Source: Rhodoferax sp. OV413 (GTDB taxonomy: Bacteria; Pseudomonadota; Gammaproteobacteria; Burkholderiales; Burkholderiaceae_C). Taken from it: DNA of 64,000 bases. Below the pieces are notes generated by a model, which saw nothing but the letters and a program-made list of their open reading frames with translations, was not told where the DNA came from and did no database searches. Below, one piece after another: positions 1-7,888 of the stretch (position 1 is the first letter of the stretch; each line of letters opens with the position of its first letter). The stretch spans positions 284,386-348,385 of the forward strand of contig NZ_FNJA01000001.1 in NCBI RefSeq assembly GCF_900104385.1. Direction: 5' to 3'. The translations under genes were made by a program, and so were the position numbers.

Positions 1-813
1 CTGGCCCGGCTGCAGGAGCGCCAGGACAAGGCGGGCGCTGCAGCGGCGCTGGACAGCATCCAGCACGTGGGCATGCGCAACGGCGTGCTGCGCGTGGTGT
101 TCACCTGGGACGACACCCTGCCCGCCCAGCTGCAAGCCGCCCTGGTGCCCGCCGCCGAACAAGACCGGCTGCAGGCCTACCAGGCCCGGCTGGTCACCCT
201 GGCCGCCGCGCCCGGCCCGCGCAGCCTGCCGCTGAGCAAGCTGCTGCAAGACCTGCTGGCCTACGCCGCAGAACGCGGCAATGCGGACAACACCCGTCAC
301 AGCGCCGATGAAAACCGCGCGGCCCTGGTGGCGCTGGCCTTCTACGTCAACGGCAAAGGCCTGGGCGCGGTGCTTCCCAGCGCCAAGCACTGGCCGGTGC
401 CCGCGCCGCGCCAGATCACCCTGGGCGGCCGCGGCGACACGGCCCAGCACTTCAGCATCTCGGCCGCCCTGGCCGCCGCCGCCGGCACCCCGCTGGCCGA
501 CGCCGTTGGCCTGTACAAAGAGCTGGACGATGCCGAAGGCGGCAGCGGTTTCTCTTTCAACGACCTGGCTGCCGACCGCGCCGGCACCCGGCTGGGCGCA
601 CTGCTGCTGACCAGCGCCGGCCAGCAGCGGCTGCAAAAACGCCTGGACGCCGGCCTGCGCGACACCGACCTGCTGCCCAAGGTGCAAGACCTGCCCGAGC
701 TGCTGCAGGCGGCCGAATTCCAGCGCCGCTTTGGTGGCGTCGACGGTGCGGGCTACAAGAAGATGGCCAACGACATAGAGCAGCGCATCGCCGCGCTGGC
801 CTTGTACCGCTAG
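1..813 (+). CDS. C-terminal part of a conserved protein with a YfiM-like motif (5' truncated)
   Basis: The frame is open from the first base of the window, so at least 270 C-terminal residues are present and the ATG at 67 is probably internal. The recognisable part is around 430-600: a histidine followed by an Ala-rich helix, then an acidic KELDD segment, a Gly/Ser stretch reading GGSGFSFNDLAADRAG, and a second short helix. This order resembles the YfiM/DUF2279-type outer-membrane-associated motif, where small residues and an SGFSWxDLxAD signature are conserved. The rest is Leu/Ala-rich helix. No catalytic motif is recognised; the function is unknown and the family link is an inference from the motif only. 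Confidence 0.6.
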   Translation: MARLQERQDKAGAAAALDSIQHVGMRNGVLRVVFTWDDTLPAQLQAALVPAAEQDRLQAYQARLVTLAAAPGPRSLPLSKLLQDLLAYAAERGNADNTRHSADENRAALVALAFYVNGKGLGAVLPSAKHWPVPAPRQITLGGRGDTAQHFSISAALAAAAGTPLADAVGLYKELDDAEGGSGFSFNDLAADRAGTRLGALLLTSAGQQRLQKRLDAGLRDTDLLPKVQDLPELLQAAEFQRRFGGVDGAGYKKMANDIEQRIAALALYR

Positions 814-820
814 CCGCAGA

Positions 821-882
821 TTTACAAGCCTTTTAGGCCTCTGGCGCATATAAAATCTGCGCCAGAAGCTATCAAATATATA
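821..882 (+). repeat. Interspersed repeat, copy A
   Basis: Follows the stop codon of the first gene. It contains AGGCCTCTGGCGCATAT, a short spacer, TGCGCCAGAAGCTAT, then an AT-rich tail ending in ATATAG. Copy B at 1481 shares the left half almost exactly and in the same orientation. The two CTGGCGC/GCGCCAG arms can pair to form a hairpin. Confidence 0.75.
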
Positions 883-1070
883 GTGGACAAGGTGCCAGCG
901 GCAGCCCAGACGAATGCAAGTAATTCGCATCTTGCGCTATCATTCCGGTCCCTACAGCGCGGCTCCCGGCCGTGCTGCCCCAACCCGCCAGCCACCGCCA
1001 GCCTGTTGCCACCGTTTCCGCCCCTGGCGCCCCCTGCGTCTGGGCGGAAGCTTTATTGCACACAGACCGC

Positions 1071-1454
1071 ATGGCCCGCTCCGTACCCACACCACCTCCA
1101 CCGCATGCCCTGCTGGCCCGCTGGCGCTGGCTGGGCTGCAAGGTCCGCTGGGCGCTGGACCCGGAAGAACCCCGGCTGCTGCGGCACTACCTGGACGCCG
1201 GCCAGCAAGCCCAGCAAGGCGGCCAGATCGATGCCTGGAACTGCCACGGCCAGTGCGTCAAGCTGCTGCACGCCACGGCCCGCGACCTGGTGCTGCCCTG
1301 GCATTGGCGGGTGCAGTGCCTGGACATCCTGGTCTGGCCCATGGCCGACCTGGAGCGCCTGGCCGGCACCGATGCCGCCCGCCAGTTCGCCCTGCGCGTG
1401 CTGCGCTCCCAGCTGGCGCTGACCGACATGGCGCCCAGCCTGCCGCTGGACTAG
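1071..1454 (+). CDS. Hypothetical protein, 127 aa
   Basis: A small soluble protein of unknown function. I place the start at the ATG at 1071 because the upstream in-frame extension to 972 is low-complexity Pro/Ala sequence; no convincing ribosome binding site separates the options. The mature part is Trp-rich (WRWLGCK, PWHWRVQCLDILVWP) with two cysteines and ends in a helix-forming Ala/Leu segment. No signal peptide or membrane segment is seen. It lies alone between repeat copies A and B, which are in direct orientation. Codon use matches the neighbours, so it is likely a real but lineage-restricted gene. Confidence 0.5.
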   Translation: MARSVPTPPPPHALLARWRWLGCKVRWALDPEEPRLLRHYLDAGQQAQQGGQIDAWNCHGQCVKLLHATARDLVLPWHWRVQCLDILVWPMADLERLAGTDAARQFALRVLRSQLALTDMAPSLPLD

Positions 1455-1480
1455 CGGGCCACGCACAGGTGCCAGACGCC

Positions 1481-1546
1481 TGTTTTCAAGCTTTTCAGGC
1501 CTCTGGCGCATATTCCACCTGCGCCAGCAGCTATACAATGCATAGC
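1481..1546 (+). repeat. Interspersed repeat, copy B
   Basis: Same orientation as copy A and sharing the block AGGCCTCTGGCGCATAT followed by GCGCCAGCAGCTATACA and a terminal CATAGC. The right-hand AGCTAT...ATAGC mini-palindrome, typical of the family, is complete. It sits just upstream of the HNH gene and probably forms its leader. Confidence 0.8.
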
Positions 1547-1568
1547 AAATCCATTCCCGAGACCTGCC

Positions 1569-1886
1569 ATGAGCCGCCTTGGCCACACCCGCGACAAAAT
1601 CTACAAAACCGTGGCCCGCCAGCTGCACGGCAAAGTGCCCTGCTGGATTTGCGGCGAACACGTGCTGCCCGAAGCCGCCACGCTGGAGCACATCCAGCCC
1701 CTGGGCGAAGGCGGCAACAGCCACCAGGAAAACCTGGCCATCAGCCACGATGTATGCAACAACCAGCGCCATGCCAGCGGCGTCGTGCCCACATCCCCGG
1801 CAATGCCCGGAAAAGTTGCACGCGCAATATCGGCAAAACGGGTGCAGAATTCTGCTACCCAACAAGGAGCCTCCCATGCCGACTGA
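1569..1886 (+). CDS. Small HNH endonuclease-like protein
   Basis: A 105-aa protein with a compact HNH zinc-finger nuclease fold. Visible motif residues are a first CxxC (C25, C28), the LEHI segment with His41 preceded by Glu40, an Asn in the NSHQENL stretch, and a final SHDVCN block with His60 and Cys63. The C-terminal 35 residues are basic and low in motif content. Such stand-alone HNH proteins are common in bacterial genomes; no partner restriction, toxin or phage gene is near, so a role in defence cannot be claimed. The 3' end overlaps the following PilZ gene by 11 bp, suggesting co-transcription. Confidence 0.65.
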   Translation: MSRLGHTRDKIYKTVARQLHGKVPCWICGEHVLPEAATLEHIQPLGEGGNSHQENLAISHDVCNNQRHASGVVPTSPAMPGKVARAISAKRVQNSATQQGASHAD

Positions 1887-2238
1887 ACGCCGCCACTTCG
1901 TGCGGGTTGCCTTTGATGCACCGGCATTTCTGGCCACGCCCTCGGCCTTGATCGAGGTCGAGGTGGTCGACCTGTCCTTCAAAGGCGCGCTGGTGCGCAT
2001 CGCCTCGCCCAGCGCGCTGCGCGTGGGCATGCACACCCAGCTCAGCATCACCCTGGCGGTGATGGAGGTCGGCATCATCATGACCACCGAAGTCGCCCAC
2101 ATCGATGGCAACCAGGTCGGCCTGCTATGCCGCAGCATCGACCTGGACAGCATGACCCACCTGCGCCGGCTGATTGAGCTGCAGCTGAACGACCCGGCAC
2201 TGCTGGATCGCGAATTCAAGGCGCTGGTGTCGGTCTAG
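1876..2238 (+). CDS. PilZ domain protein (probable c-di-GMP receptor)
   Basis: A 120-aa single-domain PilZ protein. The N-terminus carries the RxxxR element as ERRHFVR (Arg6 and Arg10), and the second c-di-GMP contact is the D-x-S-x-x-G motif, seen as DLSFKG at residues 32-37. The rest is the beta-barrel with a C-terminal helix. Start ATG at 1876 has a clear AAGGAG ribosome site six bases upstream, overlapping the end of the HNH frame. Stand-alone PilZ proteins transmit c-di-GMP levels to motility, pilus or exopolysaccharide machinery; the actual partner is not evident from the neighbours. Confidence 0.85.
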   Translation: MPTERRHFVRVAFDAPAFLATPSALIEVEVVDLSFKGALVRIASPSALRVGMHTQLSITLAVMEVGIIMTTEVAHIDGNQVGLLCRSIDLDSMTHLRRLIELQLNDPALLDREFKALVSV

Positions 2239-2301
2239 GCACCAAATTAGTTCCTGACGGAGCCCGCCAGGGCAGCTAAAAGCCCATTTTCGGTGCACGT
2301 A

Positions 2302-2315
2302 TCTTGCATACCAGT
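2302..2315. promoter_or_regulatory. Candidate GntR/FCD operator upstream of the regulator
   Basis: TCTTGCATACCAGT, 12 of 14 positions identical to the perfect palindrome TCTTGCATACAAGA at 3038. It lies 29 bp before the ATG of the GntR gene, a position suited to autorepression. A further perfect inverted repeat GCACGCA-TTC-TGCGTGC follows at 2318-2334 and could be a second site. Confidence 0.55.
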
Positions 2316-2343
2316 TGGCACGCATTCTGCGTGCTGACACTGC

Positions 2344-3123
2344 ATGACAACCGCCGCCGAGATCAGTACCCGCATCATTGAAGCCGTGATGGCGCAAAAG
2401 CTCGCGCCCGGCGCCCGACTGGGCGAGCAGCCGCTGGCCATGCTGTTCGACTGCAGCCGCACCATCGTCCGCGAGGCGCTGACCCGGCTGGCTGCACGCG
2501 GCATCGTCACCGTCAGCGCGCGCCGCGGCTGGTATGTGATCGAACCCTCGCAAGACGAAGCCCGCGAGGCTTTCGAAGCCCGCCGCGTCATAGAAACCGG
2601 CCTGATCCGCAGCCTGCAAAGCATAGGCAAGCCCGCGCTGAAGCGGCTGAAACAGCATTTGAAGGAAGAACAGGCGGCCGTCAACGGCAGCGACGTGGGC
2701 GCACGCAGCTTTCTGCTGGGCGACTTCCACGTCTGCCTGGCCGAGTGCCTGGGCAACAGCCTGCTGGCCGATACCCTGCGCGATTTCACCGCCCGCACCA
2801 CCTTGATCGCCATGCTGTACCAGTCGTCGCACAACGCCGCCCAATCCTGCGAAGACCATGTGCAGATCGTCGCGGCGCTCGAAAAAGGCGATCTGGCCCT
2901 GGCCGAATCGCTGATGGCCGCCCATATCGGCACGGTGCAGCACGCGCTGCGCCTGCCGGTCAGCGTCGATCCGCTGGCCCAGCTGCGCGACGCGCTGGCG
3001 CCGGTGGGCAAAGCTGCACCGCAGACTGCGGCACAAGTCTTGCATACAAGATCACGCAAGGCGGCGGCCAAAACCACTAGCCTTCCCGACGAACCCTCTA
3101 CTTACCTAGGAGCTTTGCTATGA
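2344..3123 (+). CDS. GntR family regulator, FCD subfamily
   Basis: A 259-aa repressor-type regulator. Residues 1-70 form the winged helix-turn-helix (SRTIVREALTRLAARGIV recognition region); residues about 80-210 are the all-helical FCD effector domain, which in this family often binds carboxylic or amino acids through a metal held by Asp and His residues (DFHVCLAE and the HIGTVQHAL segment near the end are candidates). The stop codon overlaps the start of the ABC binding protein as ATGA, so the genes are translationally coupled. Matching TCTTGCATAC palindromes before this gene and before the transporter suggest that it controls both. The ligand is unknown. Confidence 0.85.
   Translation: MTTAAEISTRIIEAVMAQKLAPGARLGEQPLAMLFDCSRTIVREALTRLAARGIVTVSARRGWYVIEPSQDEAREAFEARRVIETGLIRSLQSIGKPALKRLKQHLKEEQAAVNGSDVGARSFLLGDFHVCLAECLGNSLLADTLRDFTARTTLIAMLYQSSHNAAQSCEDHVQIVAALEKGDLALAESLMAAHIGTVQHALRLPVSVDPLAQLRDALAPVGKAAPQTAAQVLHTRSRKAAAKTTSLPDEPSTYLGALL
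3038..3051. promoter_or_regulatory. Candidate GntR/FCD operator before the ABC transporter
   Basis: Perfect palindrome TCTTG-CATA-CAAGA inside the 3' end of the GntR gene, 68 bp upstream of the binding-protein ATG at 3120. It resembles the TTGTATACAA-type sites often bound by FCD regulators and repeats the site before the regulator gene. Confidence 0.6.
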
Positions 3124-3911
3124 CATCCACCCGCCGCCAGTTTCAATCCGGCTTCGCCGCCATCGCCCTGCTCGCCAGCCTGGGCGCGCATGCCCAGACC
3201 GCCCTCGACGACGTGCTGAAGGCCAAGAAGATCACCATCGCCATCCCCACCGACTTCCCGCCCTACGGCTTCGTCGGTACCGACCTCAAGCCCCAGGGCC
3301 TGGACATCGACATGGCCAACTACATCGGCGCCAAGCTCGGCGTGGCGGTGGAACTGGCCCCGGTGACCAGCGCCAACCGTGTGGCCTATCTGCAATCCAA
3401 AAAGGCCGAGCTGGTGATCTCGTCGCTAGGCAAGAACGCCGAGCGCGAGAAGGTCATCGACTTCACCTTTGCCTACTCGCCCTTCTTCCAGGCCGTGTTC
3501 GCCCCCAAGAGCCTGAGCATCAAGAGCTTTGCCGATCTGGCCGGCAAGTCGGTGGGCGTGACCCGCGGCGCCATCGAAGACCAGGAGCTGACAAAGCTAG
3601 CCCCGGCCGGCGCCGACATTAAGCGCTTTGAAGACAATAACGTCACCGTCTCGTCCTTCGTCTCCGGCCAGGTGCAGGTGATTGCCACCGGCGCGTCGGT
3701 GGCCGGCAACCTGATGGCCAAGAACCCGCAGCTGGGCGCCGAATACAAGCTGCTGCTGAAAGACTCGCCGAACTTCATCGGCGTGGCCAAGGGCGAAGAC
3801 AAGCTGCGCACCAAGGTCAACGAAATCATCACCGAAGCCAAGAAGAACGGCGACATCGACAAGATGGCCGTGCGCTGGCTGGGCCGCCCCGCCGGCACGC
3901 TGCCGGAATAA
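3120..3911 (+). CDS. Amino acid ABC transporter, periplasmic binding protein
   Basis: A 263-aa extracellular solute-binding protein of family 3. The first 25 residues form a signal peptide (twin Arg at residues 5-6, hydrophobic core AAIALLASLGA, cleavage after AHA). The mature protein starts with a short helix and the typical TDFPPYGFVG ligand-binding segment, followed by GLDIDMANYI and the VISSLGKNAEREKVIDFT motif usual for polar amino acid binders. It captures substrate in the periplasm for the two permeases that follow. The substrate could be a polar amino acid or a related compound; sequence alone does not decide. Confidence 0.9.
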   Translation: MTSTRRQFQSGFAAIALLASLGAHAQTALDDVLKAKKITIAIPTDFPPYGFVGTDLKPQGLDIDMANYIGAKLGVAVELAPVTSANRVAYLQSKKAELVISSLGKNAEREKVIDFTFAYSPFFQAVFAPKSLSIKSFADLAGKSVGVTRGAIEDQELTKLAPAGADIKRFEDNNVTVSSFVSGQVQVIATGASVAGNLMAKNPQLGAEYKLLLKDSPNFIGVAKGEDKLRTKVNEIITEAKKNGDIDKMAVRWLGRPAGTLPE

Positions 3912-3953
3912 GCCTCGCCTCCTCCGTCCGACCACTCCCTTTGGAGCCTTTCC

Positions 3954-4625
3954 ATGCGCATTGAATTTGATTTTCTGGCCGTGTTGGCCCAATGGCCGCT
4001 GTTGGTCAAGGGCGTGGTCTGGACCCTGGCGCTGACGCTGATCGCCACGCTGATCGGCGCCGCGCTGGGCATCTGCTGCGCCTGGGTGCGCAGCCAGAAT
4101 TCGCGTGCACCGCTGGCGCTGAAATGGGTGGTGGGCGCGTATGTGGAGCTGATCCGCAACACGCCATTCATCGTCCAGCTGTTCTTCATCTTCTTCGGCC
4201 TGCCGGCCCTGGGCTTCAAGCTGTCGCCCGAGGTCGCGTCCATCCTGGCGATGGTGATCAACCTCGGCGCCTACGCCACCGAGATCATCCGCGCCGGCAT
4301 CGATGCCACGCCGCGCGGCCAGATCGAGGCCGCGTCCAGCCTGGCGCTGTCGCAGCTGCAGATCTTCACCCGGGTGGTGCTGCCGCCGGCCTTGAAGAAG
4401 GTCTGGCCGGCGCTGGTCAGCCAGATCATCATCGTGATGCTGGGCTCGGCGGTCTGCGGCCAGATTTCGACCCAGGAACTCAGCTACGCCTCGAACCTGA
4501 TCCAGAGCCGCAACTTCCGCGCGTTCGAGGCCTTCATCATCGGTACCGGCATCTACCTGGCGCTGTCCATCTCGGTGCGCAAGCTGCTGAACTGGCTGGG
4601 CCCCCGCTTCGTCTACGGCAGATAA
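3954..4625 (+). CDS. Amino acid ABC transporter permease (first)
   Basis: A 223-aa inner-membrane permease of the HisM/GlnP type. The hydrophobic segments and the EAA loop (EAASSLALSQLQIFTRVVLPPALKKVWPAL region, around residues 123-152) are clear. The motif VELIRNTPFIVQLFFIFFGLP is characteristic of polar amino acid permeases. It should pair with the second permease to form a heterodimeric channel. The gene starts 42 bp after the binding protein, behind a TTTGGAG ribosome site. Confidence 0.92.
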   Translation: MRIEFDFLAVLAQWPLLVKGVVWTLALTLIATLIGAALGICCAWVRSQNSRAPLALKWVVGAYVELIRNTPFIVQLFFIFFGLPALGFKLSPEVASILAMVINLGAYATEIIRAGIDATPRGQIEAASSLALSQLQIFTRVVLPPALKKVWPALVSQIIIVMLGSAVCGQISTQELSYASNLIQSRNFRAFEAFIIGTGIYLALSISVRKLLNWLGPRFVYGR

Positions 4626-4636
4626 GGACACACACC

Positions 4637-5290
4637 ATGGTTGACTTTGCCCTTTGGGATATTTTCCGCAACCTGCTGCTGGCTGCGCGCTGGACCATCA
4701 GCCTGTCGCTGATCGCCTTCATCGGCGGCGGCCTGGTCGGCGTGCTGCTGCTGGTGGCACGGTTGAGCCAGGTGCGCGGTGCCGATACCTTCGTCGGCGC
4801 CTATGTGCAGGTATTCCAGGGCACGCCGCTGCTGATGCAGCTGTTCCTGGCGTACTTTGGCATCGCGCTGTTTGGCATCAACACCAGCGCCTGGGTGGCG
4901 GCAGCGGTGGCGCTGACGCTGTACACCAGCGCCTTCCTGACCGAAATCTGGCGCGGCTGCGTGGCCTCGATCCCCAAGGGCCAGTGGGAGGCCTCGGAGA
5001 GCCTGGCGCTGAACTTTGGCGAGCGGCTGCGCTACGTGGTGCTGCCCCAGGCCATCAAGATTGCGATTGCACCCACCGTGGGCTTTCTGGTGCAGGTAAT
5101 CAAAGGCACGGCCCTGGCCTCGGTGATCGGCTTCATCGAGCTGACCAAGGCCGGCACCATGATTGCCAACGCCACCTTCAAGCCCTTCGTGGTCTACAGC
5201 TGCGTAGCCCTGATGTATTTCGCCCTGTGTTTCCCGGTCAGTTTCTACGCCAAATTGTTAGAGAGGAAGATGCATGCAGCCCGTCGCTAA
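4637..5290 (+). CDS. Amino acid ABC transporter permease (second)
   Basis: A 217-aa inner-membrane permease of the same family as its upstream neighbour, with about five transmembrane segments, the [22 protein letters not shown] signature and an EAA loop ([24 protein letters not shown]). The start is the ATG at 4637, 11 bp after the previous stop; the frame is open further upstream but that part is a shadow of the first permease. The 3' end overlaps the ATPase start by 17 bp. Together the two permeases form the membrane channel of the uptake system. Confidence 0.92.
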   Translation: MVDFALWDIFRNLLLAARWTISLSLIAFIGGGLVGVLLLVARLSQVRGADTFVGAYVQVFQGTPLLMQLFLAYFGIALFGINTSAWVAAAVALTLYTSAFLTEIWRGCVASIPKGQWEASESLALNFGERLRYVVLPQAIKIAIAPTVGFLVQVIKGTALASVIGFIELTKAGTMIANATFKPFVVYSCVALMYFALCFPVSFYAKLLERKMHAARR

Positions 5291-6035
5291 AACCAGTTCA
5301 TCCGCCATCGTCGAAATCAAGGGCCTGCGCAAGTCCTTTGGCACGAACGAGGTGCTCAAAGGCATCGACCTGGAAGTACAGGCCGGCGAAGTGATCGCCA
5401 TCATCGGCAAGAGCGGCTCAGGCAAGAGCACCTTGCTGCGCTGCATCAACGGGCTGGAAGTGTTCCAGAGCGGCACGCTGACGGTCGACAACAAGCCCTT
5501 GCTGCACGACAACGCCCTGGCCATGCGCGCGCTGCGCCAGCGGGTTGGCATGATCTTCCAGGGCTTCAACCTGTTCCCGCACCTGACGGTGGGCAAGAAC
5601 GTGATGCTAGCGCCGCGCCTGGTCAAGCAGCAGGCCGAAGAACCGGGCACCGCCCAGGCCAAGAAGCTGCTGGCCCGCGTCGGCCTGGCCGAAAAGTTCG
5701 ATGCATGGCCCGACCAGCTGTCGGGCGGCCAGCAGCAGCGCGTGGCGATTGCCAGGGCTCTGGCAATGGAGCCGGCCGTGCTGTTGTGCGATGAAATTAC
5801 CTCGGCGCTCGACCCGGAACTGGTCGGCGAAGTGCTGCGCGTGGTCGAGGGCCTAGCCGACGAGGGCATGACCCTGCTGATGGTCACGCATGAGATGAGT
5901 TTTGCACGCAAGGTCAGCAACCGCGTGATCTTCATGCACCAGGGCCGGGTGCATGAAATGGGGCCGCCCGACCAGCTGTTTGGCAACCCGCAAACACCAG
6001 AACTCAAGCAGTTCTTGTCGTCGCTGCACGACTAG
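5274..6035 (+). CDS. Amino acid ABC transporter ATP-binding protein
   Basis: A 253-aa ABC ATPase of the HisP/GlnQ type. Walker A is GKSGSGKST at about residues 45-53; the ABC signature is LSGGQQQR; Walker B ends in [13 protein letters not shown], with the catalytic Glu after the Asp; the switch His is in MVTHEM. The Q-loop is in [14 protein letters not shown]. The ATG at 5274 lies within the end of the second permease gene, behind GAGAGGAAG, so translation is coupled. It completes a four-gene importer under the upstream GntR regulator. Confidence 0.93.
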   Translation: MQPVAKTSSSAIVEIKGLRKSFGTNEVLKGIDLEVQAGEVIAIIGKSGSGKSTLLRCINGLEVFQSGTLTVDNKPLLHDNALAMRALRQRVGMIFQGFNLFPHLTVGKNVMLAPRLVKQQAEEPGTAQAKKLLARVGLAEKFDAWPDQLSGGQQQRVAIARALAMEPAVLLCDEITSALDPELVGEVLRVVEGLADEGMTLLMVTHEMSFARKVSNRVIFMHQGRVHEMGPPDQLFGNPQTPELKQFLSSLHD

Positions 6036-6040
6036 CCAGA

Positions 6041-6100
6041 CGCTAGCAATTCAATAGCTGCTCGCGCTTGTTAGATAAGCGCCAGCGGCTATTTTTATTT
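6041..6100 (-). repeat. Interspersed repeat, copy C
   Basis: Lies between the convergent ABC ATPase gene and the small gene at 6106. It contains AATAGCTGCTCGCGCTT, a spacer, then AAGCGCCAGCGGCTATTTTT. The inverted GCGC arms and terminal T run could serve as a transcription terminator for the ABC operon. Confidence 0.7.
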
Positions 6101-6105
6101 AAATC

Positions 6106-6306
6106 TCAAGCTCTTCGCAGCTCGGGTTGCTGACGCTGCGCCGCGTCTTCTTCCTCGATCTGGATCACGGCCGCCTCCAGCTTGCGGTAGGTCGCCACAA
6201 ACAGCTCCTGGCAGGCTATCCGGTGGCCGCTGGACAAGCGATCCACATCCTTGGCCACCAATGCCGCCACAATCAAGGCAGTGGGTTCTATGAGTTCGGT
6301 TTTCAT
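6106..6306 (-). CDS. Hypothetical protein, 66 aa
   Basis: A small acidic soluble protein. I start it at the ATG at 6306, preceded by AAAGGACTTGCT, rather than at the longer upstream frame. It contains a helical segment (ALIVAALVAKDVDRLSSG) and a charged C-terminus with a run of Glu/Asp and Gln/Arg. No family is recognised. It is divergent from the cardiolipin synthase gene at 6429, and the 122 bp between them should contain both promoters. Confidence 0.45.
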   Translation of the reverse strand: MKTELIEPTALIVAALVAKDVDRLSSGHRIACQELFVATYRKLEAAVIQIEEEDAAQRQQPELRRA

Positions 6307-6428
6307 AGCAAGTCCTTTCAAAGGGCAAAGTACGTATGGGCATTGCACGCCCATTTGTTCGACATGGCAACCGGGTACACACTAGGCCCTGATAGCAACT
6401 CGGCATCTTTACCTGGGCTCCACACTGC

Positions 6429-7826
6429 GTGCTGCACGAACTTTTTACCCGCAACTCGATCACCCTGCACAGCGCGCTGGTGGTGCTGGGCCTGGTCATC
6501 TACACCGCGGCGTCGCACACCTTGCGGCAGCGTCGCCACCCGTCGGCCGCCATCGCCTGGATCATTTCACTGGTCTTGCTGCCCTACTTCGCGCTACCGC
6601 TGTACCTGGTGTTCGGCCGGCGCAAGGTGGTCCGCCGCGCGCTGAAGACCGGCCCGGCGGTACATACCAGCGTCAGCGCCCACGAACAGTTGGCCAGCGC
6701 CATCGGCCTCGGCCCTCCGGCCAGCTTTGAGCAGCTGCAGCTGCACCAGGACGGCAGCCACGCACTGCACGCCCTGCGCGAGATGCTGGGCAGCGCCCGC
6801 CAGGCTATCGACGTCTGCACCTTCATCCTCGGCCACGATGTGCTGGGCGACGAGATAGCCGCGCTGCTGATGCGCCGGGCCCGCGAAGGCCTGCAGGTGC
6901 GCCTGCTGCTGGACGGCATAGGCATCTACCTGGGCGGCCACGCCAACCTGCGCCAGCTGCGGGCCGCTGGTGTGCAGGTGCTGCTGTTCGTGCCGCCGCT
7001 GCATTCGCCCCTGAGGGGCCGCACCAACTTGCGCAACCACCGCAAGATGGTGCTGGTCGACGGCCACTGGCTGTGGTGCGGCGGACGCAACCTGGCCGCC
7101 GAATACTTTGAGGGCGACACTTTGTCGGTGCTGAAAAAACCGGTCTGGTTCGACCTGAGCTTTGACCTGCGCGGCGCCCTGGCCCAACAAGCCCAGCAGC
7201 GCTTTGACAACGACTGGAGCTTCGCCAGCACCGGCAAGACCGTGCGCACGCCACTGCTGGCCCACGTTCCCCACGTGCCGGCCAGCGAAGGCCCCCAAGC
7301 CCGCCTGGTGCCCAGCGGCCCCGACCAGGCGGAAGACACGGTCTACACCCTGCTGGTGTCGGGCTGCTTCACCGCGCAGACGCGCATCCTGGCCGTTACG
7401 CCCTACTTCGTGCCCGACCAGACCCTGCTGATGGCGCTGGCGCTGGCCGCTCGCCGCGGCGTGGCGGTGGACCTGCTGCTGCCCGCCCGCTCCAACCACC
7501 GGCTGGCCGACATCGCCCGGCATGCTGCGCTGCGCGAGCTGGTGAGCGCCGGCGCCCGTGTCTGGCTGCTGCCGCAGATGGTGCATGCCAAAGCCGTGTT
7601 GATCGACCAGGACCTGGCCCTGGTCGGCTCGGCCAATCTGGACGAGCGCAGCCTGTTCCTTAACTACGAGCTGATGGTGGCCTTCTACGACCCGCCGGTG
7701 GTGCAGCGCTATGCCGACTGGATCAGCGGCCACCAAGCCCAGGCCACGCCCTACCAGCCGCGCCCGCCGGGGCTGGCACGCGAGCTAGTCGAGGGCCTGG
7801 TGCGCTGGGTGGCTTTCCAGCTGTAG
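6429..7826 (+). CDS. cls: Cardiolipin synthase-like phospholipase D family protein
   Basis: A 465-aa enzyme expected to join two phosphatidylglycerol molecules into cardiolipin and glycerol at the inner membrane. Two N-terminal transmembrane segments (residues about 12-30 and 40-60) are followed by two PLD half-domains, each with an HxK motif: NHRKMVLVDG near residue 203 and VHAKAVLIDQDLALVGSANLDERS near residue 385. The start is a GTG at 6429. Family length (about 480 aa) is normal. It is followed by a strong bidirectional terminator. Which Cls class it belongs to is not certain. Confidence 0.85.
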   Translation: MLHELFTRNSITLHSALVVLGLVIYTAASHTLRQRRHPSAAIAWIISLVLLPYFALPLYLVFGRRKVVRRALKTGPAVHTSVSAHEQLASAIGLGPPASFEQLQLHQDGSHALHALREMLGSARQAIDVCTFILGHDVLGDEIAALLMRRAREGLQVRLLLDGIGIYLGGHANLRQLRAAGVQVLLFVPPLHSPLRGRTNLRNHRKMVLVDGHWLWCGGRNLAAEYFEGDTLSVLKKPVWFDLSFDLRGALAQQAQQRFDNDWSFASTGKTVRTPLLAHVPHVPASEGPQARLVPSGPDQAEDTVYTLLVSGCFTAQTRILAVTPYFVPDQTLLMALALAARRGVAVDLLLPARSNHRLADIARHAALRELVSAGARVWLLPQMVHAKAVLIDQDLALVGSANLDERSLFLNYELMVAFYDPPVVQRYADWISGHQAQATPYQPRPPGLARELVEGLVRWVAFQL

Positions 7827-7832
7827 ATGGCA

Positions 7833-7867
7833 AAAACCCCGGCAGCCGCGAGGCTTGCCGGGGTTTT
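7833..7867. terminator. Bidirectional rho-independent terminator
   Basis: Perfect 12-bp stem AAAACCCCGGCA / TGCCGGGGTTTT with an 11-nt loop, between the convergent cardiolipin synthase gene and accA. The A and T runs give a terminator in both directions. Confidence 0.9.
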
Positions 7868-7888
7868 GTATCGCTAAAGACCGGAGGC

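Noticed and set aside
821-1546. CRISPR array or tandem repeats
   Set aside because: The copies are dispersed through 53 kb in both orientations, with no regular spacers.
1569-1886. Anti-phage defence role for the HNH protein
   Set aside because: No methyltransferase, helicase, toxin, reverse transcriptase or other defence partner is adjacent. The neighbour is a PilZ protein.
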